Source: DASPKX01 sp035627835
GTDB taxonomy: Bacteria; Verrucomicrobiota; Verrucomicrobiia; Limisphaerales; SXQI01
DNA: 64,000 nucleotides
Assembly: GCA_035627835.1 (NCBI GenBank)
Contig: DASPKX010000147.1
Location: 1-64,000, forward strand
Reading direction: 5' to 3'
Shown: in pieces, positions 33,612 through 41,632 of the stretch
Numbering within the stretch: the first letter of the stretch is position 1
Layout of the letters: each line of letters opens with the position of its first letter
Notes under the pieces: generated by a model
Databases searched by the model: none
Told to the model about the DNA's origin: nothing
Seen by the model: only the letters and a program-made list of their open reading frames with translations
Made by a program: the position numbers and the translations under genes

Positions 33612-34577
33612 TTAGTTCAGCCCAGAGGCTTTTTTCGCGCGCTCGAGCACCGCGCGAGCAACCACGCTGGCCCGAGCTGCGCCGTCACGAAGCACACCGT
33701 TGACGTAGTCGAGGTTGCTCGCCAACTCCTGACGCCGCGCGCGAGCCGCTGCAAAGTAATTCCAGTAATGCTCGAAGAGCGCCTTCTTCAAATCGCCGTA
33801 ACCAAGCCCGCCTGCGCGAAGCCGATTCTCAAAATCCGTTGACACTTCCTTCGGGGCGACGAGCTTTAGCAATTGGATGGCAATGTTTTTATCGGCATCG
33901 GGCTTGGGTTCCGCCGGGGTGCGGCTATCCATCACCAGGGCCATGATTTTCTTTTTGGTGGCTTTCTCCTCGCCAAAAATCTCAATCGTGTTGCCGTAGC
34001 TCTTGCTCATCTTCTGCCCATCCGTGCCGGGCACGACTGACACGTCTACGCGTATCTGCGGCTCGGGAATGACGAAGGTCTCGCCATAGGTCATGTTGAA
34101 CTTGATGGCGATATCGCGCGTGACCTCCAGGTGCTGCTTTTGGTCTTTGCCGACCGGAACAATGTTCGAATCGTAGATCAAAATGTCTGCGGCCATCAGC
34201 ACAGGGTACGCGAATAAGCCGTGGTTCGGGGAAATGCCCTGGGCAATTTTATCCTTATAACTGTGGCACCTCTCCAACAGGCCCATCGGTGTGATGGTGG
34301 TGAGAAGCCAGGAGAGTTCAGTCACCTCAGGGACATCAGATTGCCTGAAGAAGACGGCTTTTTGAGGATCAAGCCCGCAGGCGAGAAAATCGAGAGCGAC
34401 ATCGAGCGTGTTTTTCCGGCGTTGATCCGCATCCGTGAGGCTCGTCATCGAGTGATAATTCGCGATGAAGTAGTAAGCCTCGCCTTGCTTCTGCAACTCG
34501 ATGGCAGGAAGCATCGCTCCAAAATAATTGCCGAGGTGCAAAGCCCCCGATGGTTGGATGCCGGTCAAAATTCGCAT
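33612..34577 (-). CDS. trpS: Tryptophan--tRNA ligase
   Basis: A 321-residue class I aminoacyl-tRNA synthetase: GIQPSGALHLGNYFGA contains the HIGH-equivalent HLGN, DQKQHLEVTRDIA the tRNA/tryptophan block, and DGQKMSKSYGN the KMSKS loop. Size is typical. It is the last gene of the long - strand series from 44.7 kb, 54 bp after tsaB, and ends 6 bp from the convergent cyclase gene. Confidence 0.97.
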   Translation of the reverse strand: MRILTGIQPSGALHLGNYFGAMLPAIELQKQGEAYYFIANYHSMTSLTDADQRRKNTLDVALDFLACGLDPQKAVFFRQSDVPEVTELSWLLTTITPMGLLERCHSYKDKIAQGISPNHGLFAYPVLMAADILIYDSNIVPVGKDQKQHLEVTRDIAIKFNMTYGETFVIPEPQIRVDVSVVPGTDGQKMSKSYGNTIEIFGEEKATKKKIMALVMDSRTPAEPKPDADKNIAIQLLKLVAPKEVSTDFENRLRAGGLGYGDLKKALFEHYWNYFAAARARRQELASNLDYVNGVLRDGAARASVVARAVLERAKKASGLN

Positions 34578-34631
34578 GGCGCAGAACGTAATGGCGGGGA
34601 ACTCGAAAAAAAAGCCTCAACAACGCAGGAT

Positions 34632-35273
34632 TCACAAATACTCGCGCGGCGGCGGCGCTTTCACAAAAGCAGTCTCACGGAGATAAATCGGATCCAGAAA
34701 CTCCGCTGAGGCGGAAGGAGCAATGCGGGCTCCGAGGTGAGCCAGGGCGAGCGCGTCGGGGTGCAGTGGTTGAGCCCCTGGTAGCCAGGCCGCCACGTCC
34801 GGACCGGCGATGCGGGCGTCCGTTACCGTGAACCCGGCGACCGGCGCTACGTGAACCGCCCTTGTGACCGTAACTTGATCTTCCGCCAGTTGATAATCGG
34901 CAACGTACAATTCGTTCCGCTGGGCGTCCGCAGCCAGCCGCAAGGGTCCGCGCCAACCGCGGCGCCGCGCCGATTCGGCCATCACGTCGAAGGAGTTGAC
35001 CCCACAGCATTCAACATTTCTCGCGAGTTGCATTCCCTGCGCCACCGCAATGCTGGAGCGAATGCCAGTGTACGAGCCGGGCCCCAGGCCCACGGCAACA
35101 CGGGCGAGGTCTTTGACCCGCACACCTGCTTCCCTCAACGCCTGGTCAGCCAACGCCACACTTGAGAAGGTCCGAGCGGCTTCCTCCCGGACTATATGCG
35201 CGAGGGTTCGCGTGCCATCGAGAATGGCGGCGCTTCGCACGGTCGTGGAGCAATCAAGCGCAAGTATCATCAT
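34632..35273 (-). CDS. tsaB: tRNA t6A biosynthesis protein TsaB
   Basis: A 213-residue ASKHA-fold pseudo-enzyme: MILALDCSTTVRSAAIL at the start and VAVGLGPGSYTGIRSSIAVAQG as the signature block. TsaB scaffolds the TsaD-TsaE complex that makes N6-threonylcarbamoyladenosine at position 37 of ANN-decoding tRNAs. Its start overlaps the tsaE end by 20 bp, which implies coupled synthesis of two partners. tsaD is not in the window. Confidence 0.93.
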   Translation of the reverse strand: MMILALDCSTTVRSAAILDGTRTLAHIVREEAARTFSSVALADQALREAGVRVKDLARVAVGLGPGSYTGIRSSIAVAQGMQLARNVECCGVNSFDVMAESARRRGWRGPLRLAADAQRNELYVADYQLAEDQVTVTRAVHVAPVAGFTVTDARIAGPDVAAWLPGAQPLHPDALALAHLGARIAPSASAEFLDPIYLRETAFVKAPPPREYL

Positions 35274-35694
35274 AACTGATCTCGCGTGTCTCTTGATCCA
35301 TCAGCCGGAAGCGCACAAGGCAGAGCTTCGGCAGCTTGATTTCGGGCGCGAACTCAATCAGCCGATCGACCCACTCGATCAAGGTCACGCCGTCCCGTTG
35401 GTAGTAGTAATCCTCCAAGGCAGCGCTGCGAATCTCGCGCCCACTTTCGAGGCGATAAAGATCGATGTGATACATCGGCAGACGGGCGCCGCGATACTCG
35501 TTGAGCAAGGCGAATGTCGGCGAGTGGACGCGCTGGCCTACTCCAAGGCCCTTCGCTACGCCTTTTGCGAATTCTGTTTTTCCCGCGCCCAGGTCGCCCT
35601 GCAACCCGAGAATCAAACCTGGCCGAGCTTCACGGCCGAACCGCTCGCCAAGCGCGAACGTTTCAGCAGGGCTACGCGAAATGATCGTACCCAT
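35254..35694 (-). CDS. tsaE: tRNA t6A biosynthesis ATPase TsaE
   Basis: A 146-residue P-loop ATPase: LILGLQGDLGAGKTEFAKGVAKGLG holds Walker A, VHSPTFALLNEYRG the switch region, MYHIDLYRLES the metal-contacting block and GVTLIEWVDR the Walker B-like end. It drives turnover of the TsaB-TsaD complex. It overlaps thiL upstream by 23 bp and tsaB downstream by 20 bp. Confidence 0.94.
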   Translation of the reverse strand: MGTIISRSPAETFALGERFGREARPGLILGLQGDLGAGKTEFAKGVAKGLGVGQRVHSPTFALLNEYRGARLPMYHIDLYRLESGREIRSAALEDYYYQRDGVTLIEWVDRLIEFAPEIKLPKLCLVRFRLMDQETREISYDDTCA

Positions 35695-36604
35695 GGAAGT
35701 TCAATTCTTTCACCCCGCGCGCATCACGCAGCCGCAAACCAGGATCCTTGGTGATCTTCCCAATACAAGTCAGGCGAACATCTGGAAACGCGGCTTTGAA
35801 GCCGTCGAGGGCTGCCACAGCGGACTTGCTGGGCAGCGTGAAAAGCAGCTCGAAATCTTCACCGTCCGTCAGGGCGGCCAGTGTGGGAGGTTTCGCGTTG
35901 CTGTGCTCCCTGGCCCGAAGCTTCGCAACGCGGCTGACCGGGAGGGATTGCTCGAAAAGTTCCGCGCCCACATTGCTTTGATTGAGGATATGGCGAAGGT
36001 CAGAAGCAAGGCCGTCGCTCACATCAATCATCGCGGTAAGAGGAAGGTTTTCAGCCAGCCATTGCCCTTCCTTCAACCGTGGCACGAAATCAAAGTGCTT
36101 CCCTTCAATCGAGCCGCCCAACTCGCCAGTGACAAAGATGGCGTCACCCGCCTGCGCGCGCGAACGGCGAATGCAGCGCTCGCGGCCAACGCTTCCGAGC
36201 ATCGCGATGGAGATGAACATCCGCTCGGGATTTCGTGTCGTTTCCCCGCCGACAATGGAAATCTTGAACTCGTCGGTGATCGCCCTCATCCCGGCGTAAA
36301 CGCGATCGAGGACGGCCACATCAAAGTGTGGCGGCAAGCCCAGCGTGACCAGCGCGTGCAGAGGCGTTCCGCCCATGGCTGCAATGTCACTGCAGCATCG
36401 AGCGATCGCTTTCCGTCCAATTCGCTCCGGCTCGGATTCGGCATGGAAATGAGAGCCTTCAACCACCGCATCCGTTTTCAGCAGAAACAGTTTATCAGGA
36501 ACTCCCAGGTCCACGACAGCGCAGTCATCACCGGGACCGGTGACGACGCCGTCGTGCTGAGGAAGGCCTTGTGTCAGCCGCGCAATTAACTCGACCTCTT
36601 TCAT
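35672..36604 (-). CDS. thiL: Thiamine-monophosphate kinase
   Basis: A 310-residue ATP-dependent kinase converting thiamine monophosphate to thiamine pyrophosphate. The PurM-like N-domain shows GPGDDCAVVD, KTDAVVEGSHF and ARCCSDIAAMGGTPLHAL; VGGETTRNPERMFISI and MIDVSDGLASDL complete the metal and nucleotide sites. Length is normal. It begins 3 bp after the CPBP protease stop and overlaps tsaE by 23 bp, so it is firmly in the operon. thiL next to tsaE/tsaB is seen in several phyla. Confidence 0.95.
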   Translation of the reverse strand: MKEVELIARLTQGLPQHDGVVTGPGDDCAVVDLGVPDKLFLLKTDAVVEGSHFHAESEPERIGRKAIARCCSDIAAMGGTPLHALVTLGLPPHFDVAVLDRVYAGMRAITDEFKISIVGGETTRNPERMFISIAMLGSVGRERCIRRSRAQAGDAIFVTGELGGSIEGKHFDFVPRLKEGQWLAENLPLTAMIDVSDGLASDLRHILNQSNVGAELFEQSLPVSRVAKLRAREHSNAKPPTLAALTDGEDFELLFTLPSKSAVAALDGFKAAFPDVRLTCIGKITKDPGLRLRDARGVKELNFHGYDHFA

Positions 36605-36607
36605 CGC

Positions 36608-37330
36608 TTACGTGCTCACCAGCCAGGCAAAGTTCGCCGCATTAAAAATCGCATGCGCGGCAATCGGCGCCAGCAGATTGTCAGCGCTTTCATAAAGCAC
36701 GGCCAGCGCGACACCCAAAAATGCCAACGGCAGAAAGGTCAAACCGTGGCCATGGACAGCGGCAAACACCACCGCGCTGCCGTAGAGAGCCAAGCGTGGA
36801 AACCCACGTTGTTTGACGAGCGGGTACAGAATCCCCCGGAAGAGAACTTCCTCAACAATGGGCGCGCCAATAACAGCGAGGAGCGCGAAGCCGGCTTGCT
36901 CCACGAGCGAGTTCGTTTCTTCCAGGACTTTAACCGCGGGTTGAAGGCTCACCTCCCCGGCGAACTTTTGATAAACGTAAACACAGACGCCGTTAATCAG
37001 CAGGGCGATTGGAATGATGAGAAGCGAGCTGATCACGCCCAGTCGAAGCGCCCGCGAAGGGAATGTTCGAAAGCCGAATCCTTCCGACCATGTGCTCCCT
37101 TGGTTGCGCAGGAAAAAGTGAACCGCTGTGAGGGCGGAAACGTGAACGCCGAGTGTTCCAAAAAAGAACATCAACCCCTCAATGGTCTCGCCAGGTATGA
37201 GCCGGCGGCCGAGGTCCATAACCACAGAAACGATGGCTAATCCGAGGAACAGGTAAAGAAGCAAGCGAATGACATGCTCCCCCTGCCATGGTTTCGCGGA
37301 TAACATGAAGCGTTGCCGGAGCGCTGCCAC
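36608..37330 (-). CDS. CPBP family intramembrane metalloprotease
   Basis: A 240-residue polytopic membrane protein with about seven hydrophobic segments. The Abi/CPBP motif EEVLFRG (in GAPIVEEVLFRGILYPL) and the later AAVHGHG and PIAAHAIFNAANFAW supply the glutamate and histidine residues of the Rce1-like active site. Bacterial members process or bind membrane peptides; the substrate is unknown. The longest frame starts with GTG at 37330; an ATG at 37306 (MLSAKPWQGEH) is a good alternative because a 7-bp hairpin (CGCTGCC ... GGCAGCG, 37322-37341) covers the GTG. Confidence 0.88.
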   Translation of the reverse strand: MAALRQRFMLSAKPWQGEHVIRLLLYLFLGLAIVSVVMDLGRRLIPGETIEGLMFFFGTLGVHVSALTAVHFFLRNQGSTWSEGFGFRTFPSRALRLGVISSLLIIPIALLINGVCVYVYQKFAGEVSLQPAVKVLEETNSLVEQAGFALLAVIGAPIVEEVLFRGILYPLVKQRGFPRLALYGSAVVFAAVHGHGLTFLPLAFLGVALAVLYESADNLLAPIAAHAIFNAANFAWLVST

Positions 37331-37348
37331 GAAAGGCAGCGACGGCTG

Positions 37349-37609
37349 CTAGTTGTTGCGGGGTTTCGGCAGCTCGTGAAGGCCGACCGCATGCGCTATG
37401 TCGCGGAATTCCTCGCGGCTGACAGTTTCGAGCTGCTTGCCCTTTGCCGAAAGCTTTTCGTTAATCTTGATGACCTTTTCCGTCATCACTTCGTGAGTCT
37501 CAGCGCTTCCACCCACGAGAGCAAAGTTCTCCCCGGTGGTCACACGTTTGTGGCCGTCGGAGTCGAGTCCCACACCTAGCAGCACCGCTTTCTTCTGCGT
37601 CTTCGGCAT
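37349..37609 (-). CDS. Small conserved verrucomicrobial protein of unknown function
   Basis: An 86-residue soluble protein starting MPKTQKKAVLLGVGLDSDGH. I remember this N-terminal form (KAVLLGVGLD, then RVTTGENFALVGGSAETHEVM) from uncharacterised proteins of Verrucomicrobia, always small and domain-free, but cannot name a family. An ATG 12 codons upstream is less likely. It lies 46 bp after the DUF4175-like gene and 18 bp before the CPBP gene. Confidence 0.7.
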   Translation of the reverse strand: MPKTQKKAVLLGVGLDSDGHKRVTTGENFALVGGSAETHEVMTEKVIKINEKLSAKGKQLETVSREEFRDIAHAVGLHELPKPRNN

Positions 37610-37655
37610 GAAGTCACCGTAACGAGAAGGACCCAGCGATGGCAAGCGCGAGAGG

Positions 37656-40600
37656 TTAATCCTTGCCGAGCTTCTCGTAATAATTCTTCACCAGCTCGGA
37701 ATACTTCGGGGGAACGGGATCGCGATCGATCGGCACGAGCGACTCCGGCGATTCGAGTTTGGCCAGCTCTTCCGCGAGGCGTTGCCGCACTTCCAGCAAA
37801 GGAGTGAGCACCTGGTTTTGGACGAGATCCCATTTCGGCTCCTGGGAATGCCGACGGAACTCCGCTCGAACGGAGCGCGCTTGCTCGCGAGCGCGGACGA
37901 GCTGCTCGCGCAACTCCGGCTGGCTCACGAGTTCCTCGACTTCACGCAGACGATCCTCCCACTGGCGGAAGTCGCCGCCAGTCAGCGGCCCTTCCTGACC
38001 CTCACGTGCACCGGTGCCGTTGTTCATGTTGTCGAAGAAAGCTCCGCCGCCATTGCGGTTGCCACCATTCCGATTGCCGCCGCGGTTTTGACGCTGGCCT
38101 CCGGGTTGTTGGCCGCCTTGCTGATTATTGTTGGCAAGCTGCGGAGTCTGGCCGGCCCCGCCGTTTTGGCCGCCTTCCTCCTGACCGCCCTGCCCCTGCC
38201 CCCCCTGCTGACGGCCATTTTGTTGGCCCTGTTGTTCCCCGCGCCCCTGCCCTTGTTGTTGGCCGGGCTGACGACCTCCTTCCTGGCCCTGGCCTTGCTG
38301 TTGGCCCTGCTGGTTGGACTGCTGTTCACCACCTGGACCCTGCTGCTCGCCTTGGCCGGGAGTTTGGCCGGTTTCGCCGCGCCGCCCCGGCTGCCGGCCT
38401 TGACCTTGCCGTTGAGTGTTGCTGGCCAACTGGCGTGGCCGCTCACCTTCCACGTTCTGCTCGGAAGCCTCAGCCGATTCAGATTCACCCTGCCCACGCG
38501 CTTGCGCCAACTGGTTCGTTCCTCCGCCTTGGGCTCTGCCGGTCAGGTTCGTTGAGCCGGGCTCCCGTTGGCCCGAAGCGTTCTCCGCGAGCTGATTTCG
38601 CTGCCCGCCCTGACCGCCTTCTCGCCGCCCCGCTTCGCCAATCTCATTCTGAAGGCGCTGACTTAAATCTGTTAGCTCGCGCTGCGCCAGCCGAAGACTT
38701 TCAGCTTCATTGCCGAGAACGGATTCCGCCGCGCGATCGACGCTGTCGCGAAGGCTCTCGAGGCTCGTGCGGGCGCGTTGCTCGAATTGGTCCGCCTGGC
38801 TTAACAAGCCGCGACGCACCAGTTCGGCTGACATATCGAGATCCCGTTCGGTCGTTTCCTGAGCTTGCTTGCGCAAGGTGTCGTAAAGCTGCTTCGACAA
38901 GAGCGGTTCGCTGGCTTCAGCCTGCTCTGTGACCTGGCGCATATTGCTGAGCATGTTGGTCAGCGCGGTTCCTTGTTTCTCCAAACGCTCCGCGATTTGC
39001 GCCTTCTCACCGGAGTCGCCGAGGGACTTCCGTTGCGGCTCTTTCATTTTCTCAAGCTGTTGGGCGAGCTGCTCCTGGTTCTGCGCGAGCTGGCGAGCTT
39101 GATTCCGCAATTCCCGCATCTGTTCTGTGAAGGCGCTGCTGGTTTCCTGGCGGAAATCTTCCTTGAGCTTTTCCAAGTCCCGCTGGGCGCGAGCGCTGGA
39201 GCTGAGCGCCTGGCCGACCTGCCCCTGCTCCATCTGCTCCGCCGCTTTGTTGGCCTGCTCGCGGGTCTGGTCGAGTTGGGAAAGAGCTTCACTTGCGCGC
39301 TCCATGTTCTGCTGATTGGCCACGCGCTCACGGACCTCATCCATATCCTGGACCATTTGGCGCTGCTCCTCGCGAAGACGTTTGAGCTGGCGCATCAATT
39401 CTTCACGCTGCTTCTCGTCAGCGGCTTGCAACGCCGTCTGCAATTCCTGGAGCCGCTCCTGAATGTCCTGCTGGCGTCGAGCGAGGTCTTTAAGGCGGCT
39501 CAGGATCTGCACATTCTCACGCTGCTCAGGCGTTTGGGCGCCCTGCGCCTGTGAGCGCGTTTCGTAACGATCCTCTGATTGCTCGAGGTCGAGTTCGTTA
39601 ACCTGCTGTTGATTGCGCCCTCCCCCACCGCCGCCGCCACCGCGTTGTTGGCGCGAGCGCGCGACCTGAAACTCACGGGCCGCTAGCTTTAGCAATGACT
39701 GATAAGCGCTTTGCTCAGATGCCAAGGCTTTGGGCAGCGGCTGCGTGACTCCTTTACCCGCGGCGGCCAACTGGTTCATCGCCTCGGTCATGGATTTGGT
39801 GGCGCTCTCGAGGAACGGTTTTAACCGGGCATCCTGAAGCTCCTCCATCATCGCCTCTGCTTTTTGCAGCGCGTCCCGTTGGGAGTTCAGGATGACATTC
39901 ACATCGTCCTTGTACTTCGGCGAAACTTTCAGGCTGCTTTCGCGCCGCTGGAGGTTCCAGGTTGCCGTGACGATTTGCTTTTGGATTTCTGCCAGTTGCT
40001 CTGTTGGGTTTCCTTGCTGGCCCTGCTGCTGTTGTTGCTCTTGCTGATCCTGCTGGCCGGCGGTGCTTTCGCGGAAGATCTCCTCGAAAGGACGAACTTC
40101 GGCAAAAAACATGTCGCTGTACGTGCGGCGGGGCTGGCCGTCAGGCCCGACATCCTCCGCCCAATAAAAATAGCTCACCAGTTGGTCTGGCTGCGCATCG
40201 AGCGTCTCCAGCGGGAGCATGTAATTAACCTGCTTCTTTGGCAGCGCCTTGGAGTTGGTGCTCTCCACAGCCGCAACCGTGGGTGGCGCTTGAATCACGT
40301 CCGCCTTGATAAACTGCGGCTCATCTCCCCCGACCGAGTAGGCAATGCCGTAGTCGCTGAGTCCGAAGTCGTCCCACGTCTCTGCGGCAAAGGCAATTTC
40401 CTCAAGGGGAGAAACGCGCAGATCGCCGCGTGGAAATGCCAGCTTGAACTGAGGAGGCCGATTGGGTTGCGCGGTGAATGCAAATTCCGGTGGGGCTTTG
40501 TTCGTGCGCCCGTCAGCATCCACGAGGCGCAGCTCGTACTTCTTGCTCTCCAACAGCTCCAGGCCGAGCTGGTAAATGTTGCTTTGCCCAGGGCTTGGTT

Positions 40601-41606
40601 GCAGTGCGATTTTGCTGTTATCACGCGCAACCAACTCAGCGCTCTTCACCGGCTTGTTGAGCTGCAACTGATATTCGACCTTTGTTCCTTCCACGGCCGT
40701 AACGCGCGTGGTGTCCATGATCGTTTTTGGCTCCTGCTTCGTGTAAGTCGGGAAATTTAACGTGGCGTTGGCCTGCTTCAGCTCGGGCAGCTCGAAGACC
40801 TTGATCTTGTAATCACCGACTTCTCCGCCTGTGAACTGGACCTTGTAAACGAAATCATGCTGAACGTCGTGGATGGTTCCGCCGAACAGGGGATCATCAA
40901 GGCTGCGCTGCAGATCGATCGTGCGCATTGCGCCGCCAGCGGGGCCAAACGACAACTTGGCTTCGCGCGGCCCGGGCTTTGGAAATTGCACCACCACCGC
41001 GACACTGGATCCCTTCTCCACCTCCGCGTCCCCGGGAGAGACTTGAATGCTCTTGAGAGCCGCTGGCACCGCGACACCTTTGCGGGCCAATGCTTCAGGG
41101 CGGCTTTGGTGCAGGCCCACCAACACGGCCATGGCGACCACCAAAGCTATCGAGTGACCGACATGCGCGAAGAACAACCGATCGTAGAATTTCTGGAAGG
41201 AGCCTTTGCGGCGGACCATGTCACCCGCTTCGCGAATGACGCGTTCCTGCAGGTAACTGAACTTGCCGTCTGCGCCCGGCTGTTGCTCGATTGCTGCGAG
41301 CAAGCTCGCATTGAGTGTTGGATTCTCCTCTTCAAAGGCGCGGGCCACGTCGCGCCCCGTTAGCCGAATGCGCAGGGTTCGCGCCAAAGTGACGCCAGCG
41401 AGCAGGAGGGCCAGGAACACGACCGCACCGAACACCCAGCGGGTCATCCAGCCAGTTGACCAATAAATGACCAGAAACACTGCGCCGACGAACGCCGTCA
41501 CCGACCACGCGGTGGCAAGCCCGGTCCAGAGGCGAAAACGCTTGTAGCTAATGGCGAGCCGCTCGAGCTGCGTTTGCAAAGGGTTTCGCGTTATCATCGG
41601 TTTCAA
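37656..41606 (-). CDS. DUF4175-like giant membrane-anchored coiled-coil protein with Gln/Gly-rich tail
   Basis: A 1316-residue protein. Two hydrophobic helices near residues 30-75 and one at about 148-165 anchor the N-terminus. Residues 180-500 are beta-rich Ig-like segments typical of the DUF4175 group. From about 540 to 1010 the sequence is highly charged coiled coil (LARRQQDIQERLQELQTALQ). Residues ~1015-1195 are an extreme low-complexity tract of Gln, Gly, Asn, Arg and Glu with no hydrophobics, followed by a short conserved helical C-terminus. Such proteins sit beside Bat/VWA genes in Bacteroidetes, Planctomycetes and Verrucomicrobia; function unknown. The tract is encoded by variable CAG/CAA/GGC codons, so it is selected at protein level. 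It follows the BatA-like gene by 26 bp. Confidence 0.85.
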   Translation of the reverse strand: MKPMITRNPLQTQLERLAISYKRFRLWTGLATAWSVTAFVGAVFLVIYWSTGWMTRWVFGAVVFLALLLAGVTLARTLRIRLTGRDVARAFEEENPTLNASLLAAIEQQPGADGKFSYLQERVIREAGDMVRRKGSFQKFYDRLFFAHVGHSIALVVAMAVLVGLHQSRPEALARKGVAVPAALKSIQVSPGDAEVEKGSSVAVVVQFPKPGPREAKLSFGPAGGAMRTIDLQRSLDDPLFGGTIHDVQHDFVYKVQFTGGEVGDYKIKVFELPELKQANATLNFPTYTKQEPKTIMDTTRVTAVEGTKVEYQLQLNKPVKSAELVARDNSKIALQPSPGQSNIYQLGLELLESKKYELRLVDADGRTNKAPPEFAFTAQPNRPPQFKLAFPRGDLRVSPLEEIAFAAETWDDFGLSDYGIAYSVGGDEPQFIKADVIQAPPTVAAVESTNSKALPKKQVNYMLPLETLDAQPDQLVSYFYWAEDVGPDGQPRRTYSDMFFAEVRPFEEIFRESTAGQQDQQEQQQQQGQQGNPTEQLAEIQKQIVTATWNLQRRESSLKVSPKYKDDVNVILNSQRDALQKAEAMMEELQDARLKPFLESATKSMTEAMNQLAAAGKGVTQPLPKALASEQSAYQSLLKLAAREFQVARSRQQRGGGGGGGGRNQQQVNELDLEQSEDRYETRSQAQGAQTPEQRENVQILSRLKDLARRQQDIQERLQELQTALQAADEKQREELMRQLKRLREEQRQMVQDMDEVRERVANQQNMERASEALSQLDQTREQANKAAEQMEQGQVGQALSSSARAQRDLEKLKEDFRQETSSAFTEQMRELRNQARQLAQNQEQLAQQLEKMKEPQRKSLGDSGEKAQIAERLEKQGTALTNMLSNMRQVTEQAEASEPLLSKQLYDTLRKQAQETTERDLDMSAELVRRGLLSQADQFEQRARTSLESLRDSVDRAAESVLGNEAESLRLAQRELTDLSQRLQNEIGEAGRREGGQGGQRNQLAENASGQREPGSTNLTGRAQGGGTNQLAQARGQGESESAEASEQNVEGERPRQLASNTQRQGQGRQPGRRGETGQTPGQGEQQGPGGEQQSNQQGQQQGQGQEGGRQPGQQQGQGRGEQQGQQNGRQQGGQGQGGQEEGGQNGGAGQTPQLANNNQQGGQQPGGQRQNRGGNRNGGNRNGGGAFFDNMNNGTGAREGQEGPLTGGDFRQWEDRLREVEELVSQPELREQLVRAREQARSVRAEFRRHSQEPKWDLVQNQVLTPLLEVRQRLAEELAKLESPESLVPIDRDPVPPKYSELVKNYYEKLGKD

Positions 41607-41632
41607 CCTTCCACTTCAGTCACGTCTTCAAA

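Noticed and set aside
37782..38932. Leu/Ala-rich membrane-like ORFs on the + strand
   Set aside because: Complement of the Gln/Gly tract of the DUF4175-like protein (CAG read as CTG, GGC as GCC).
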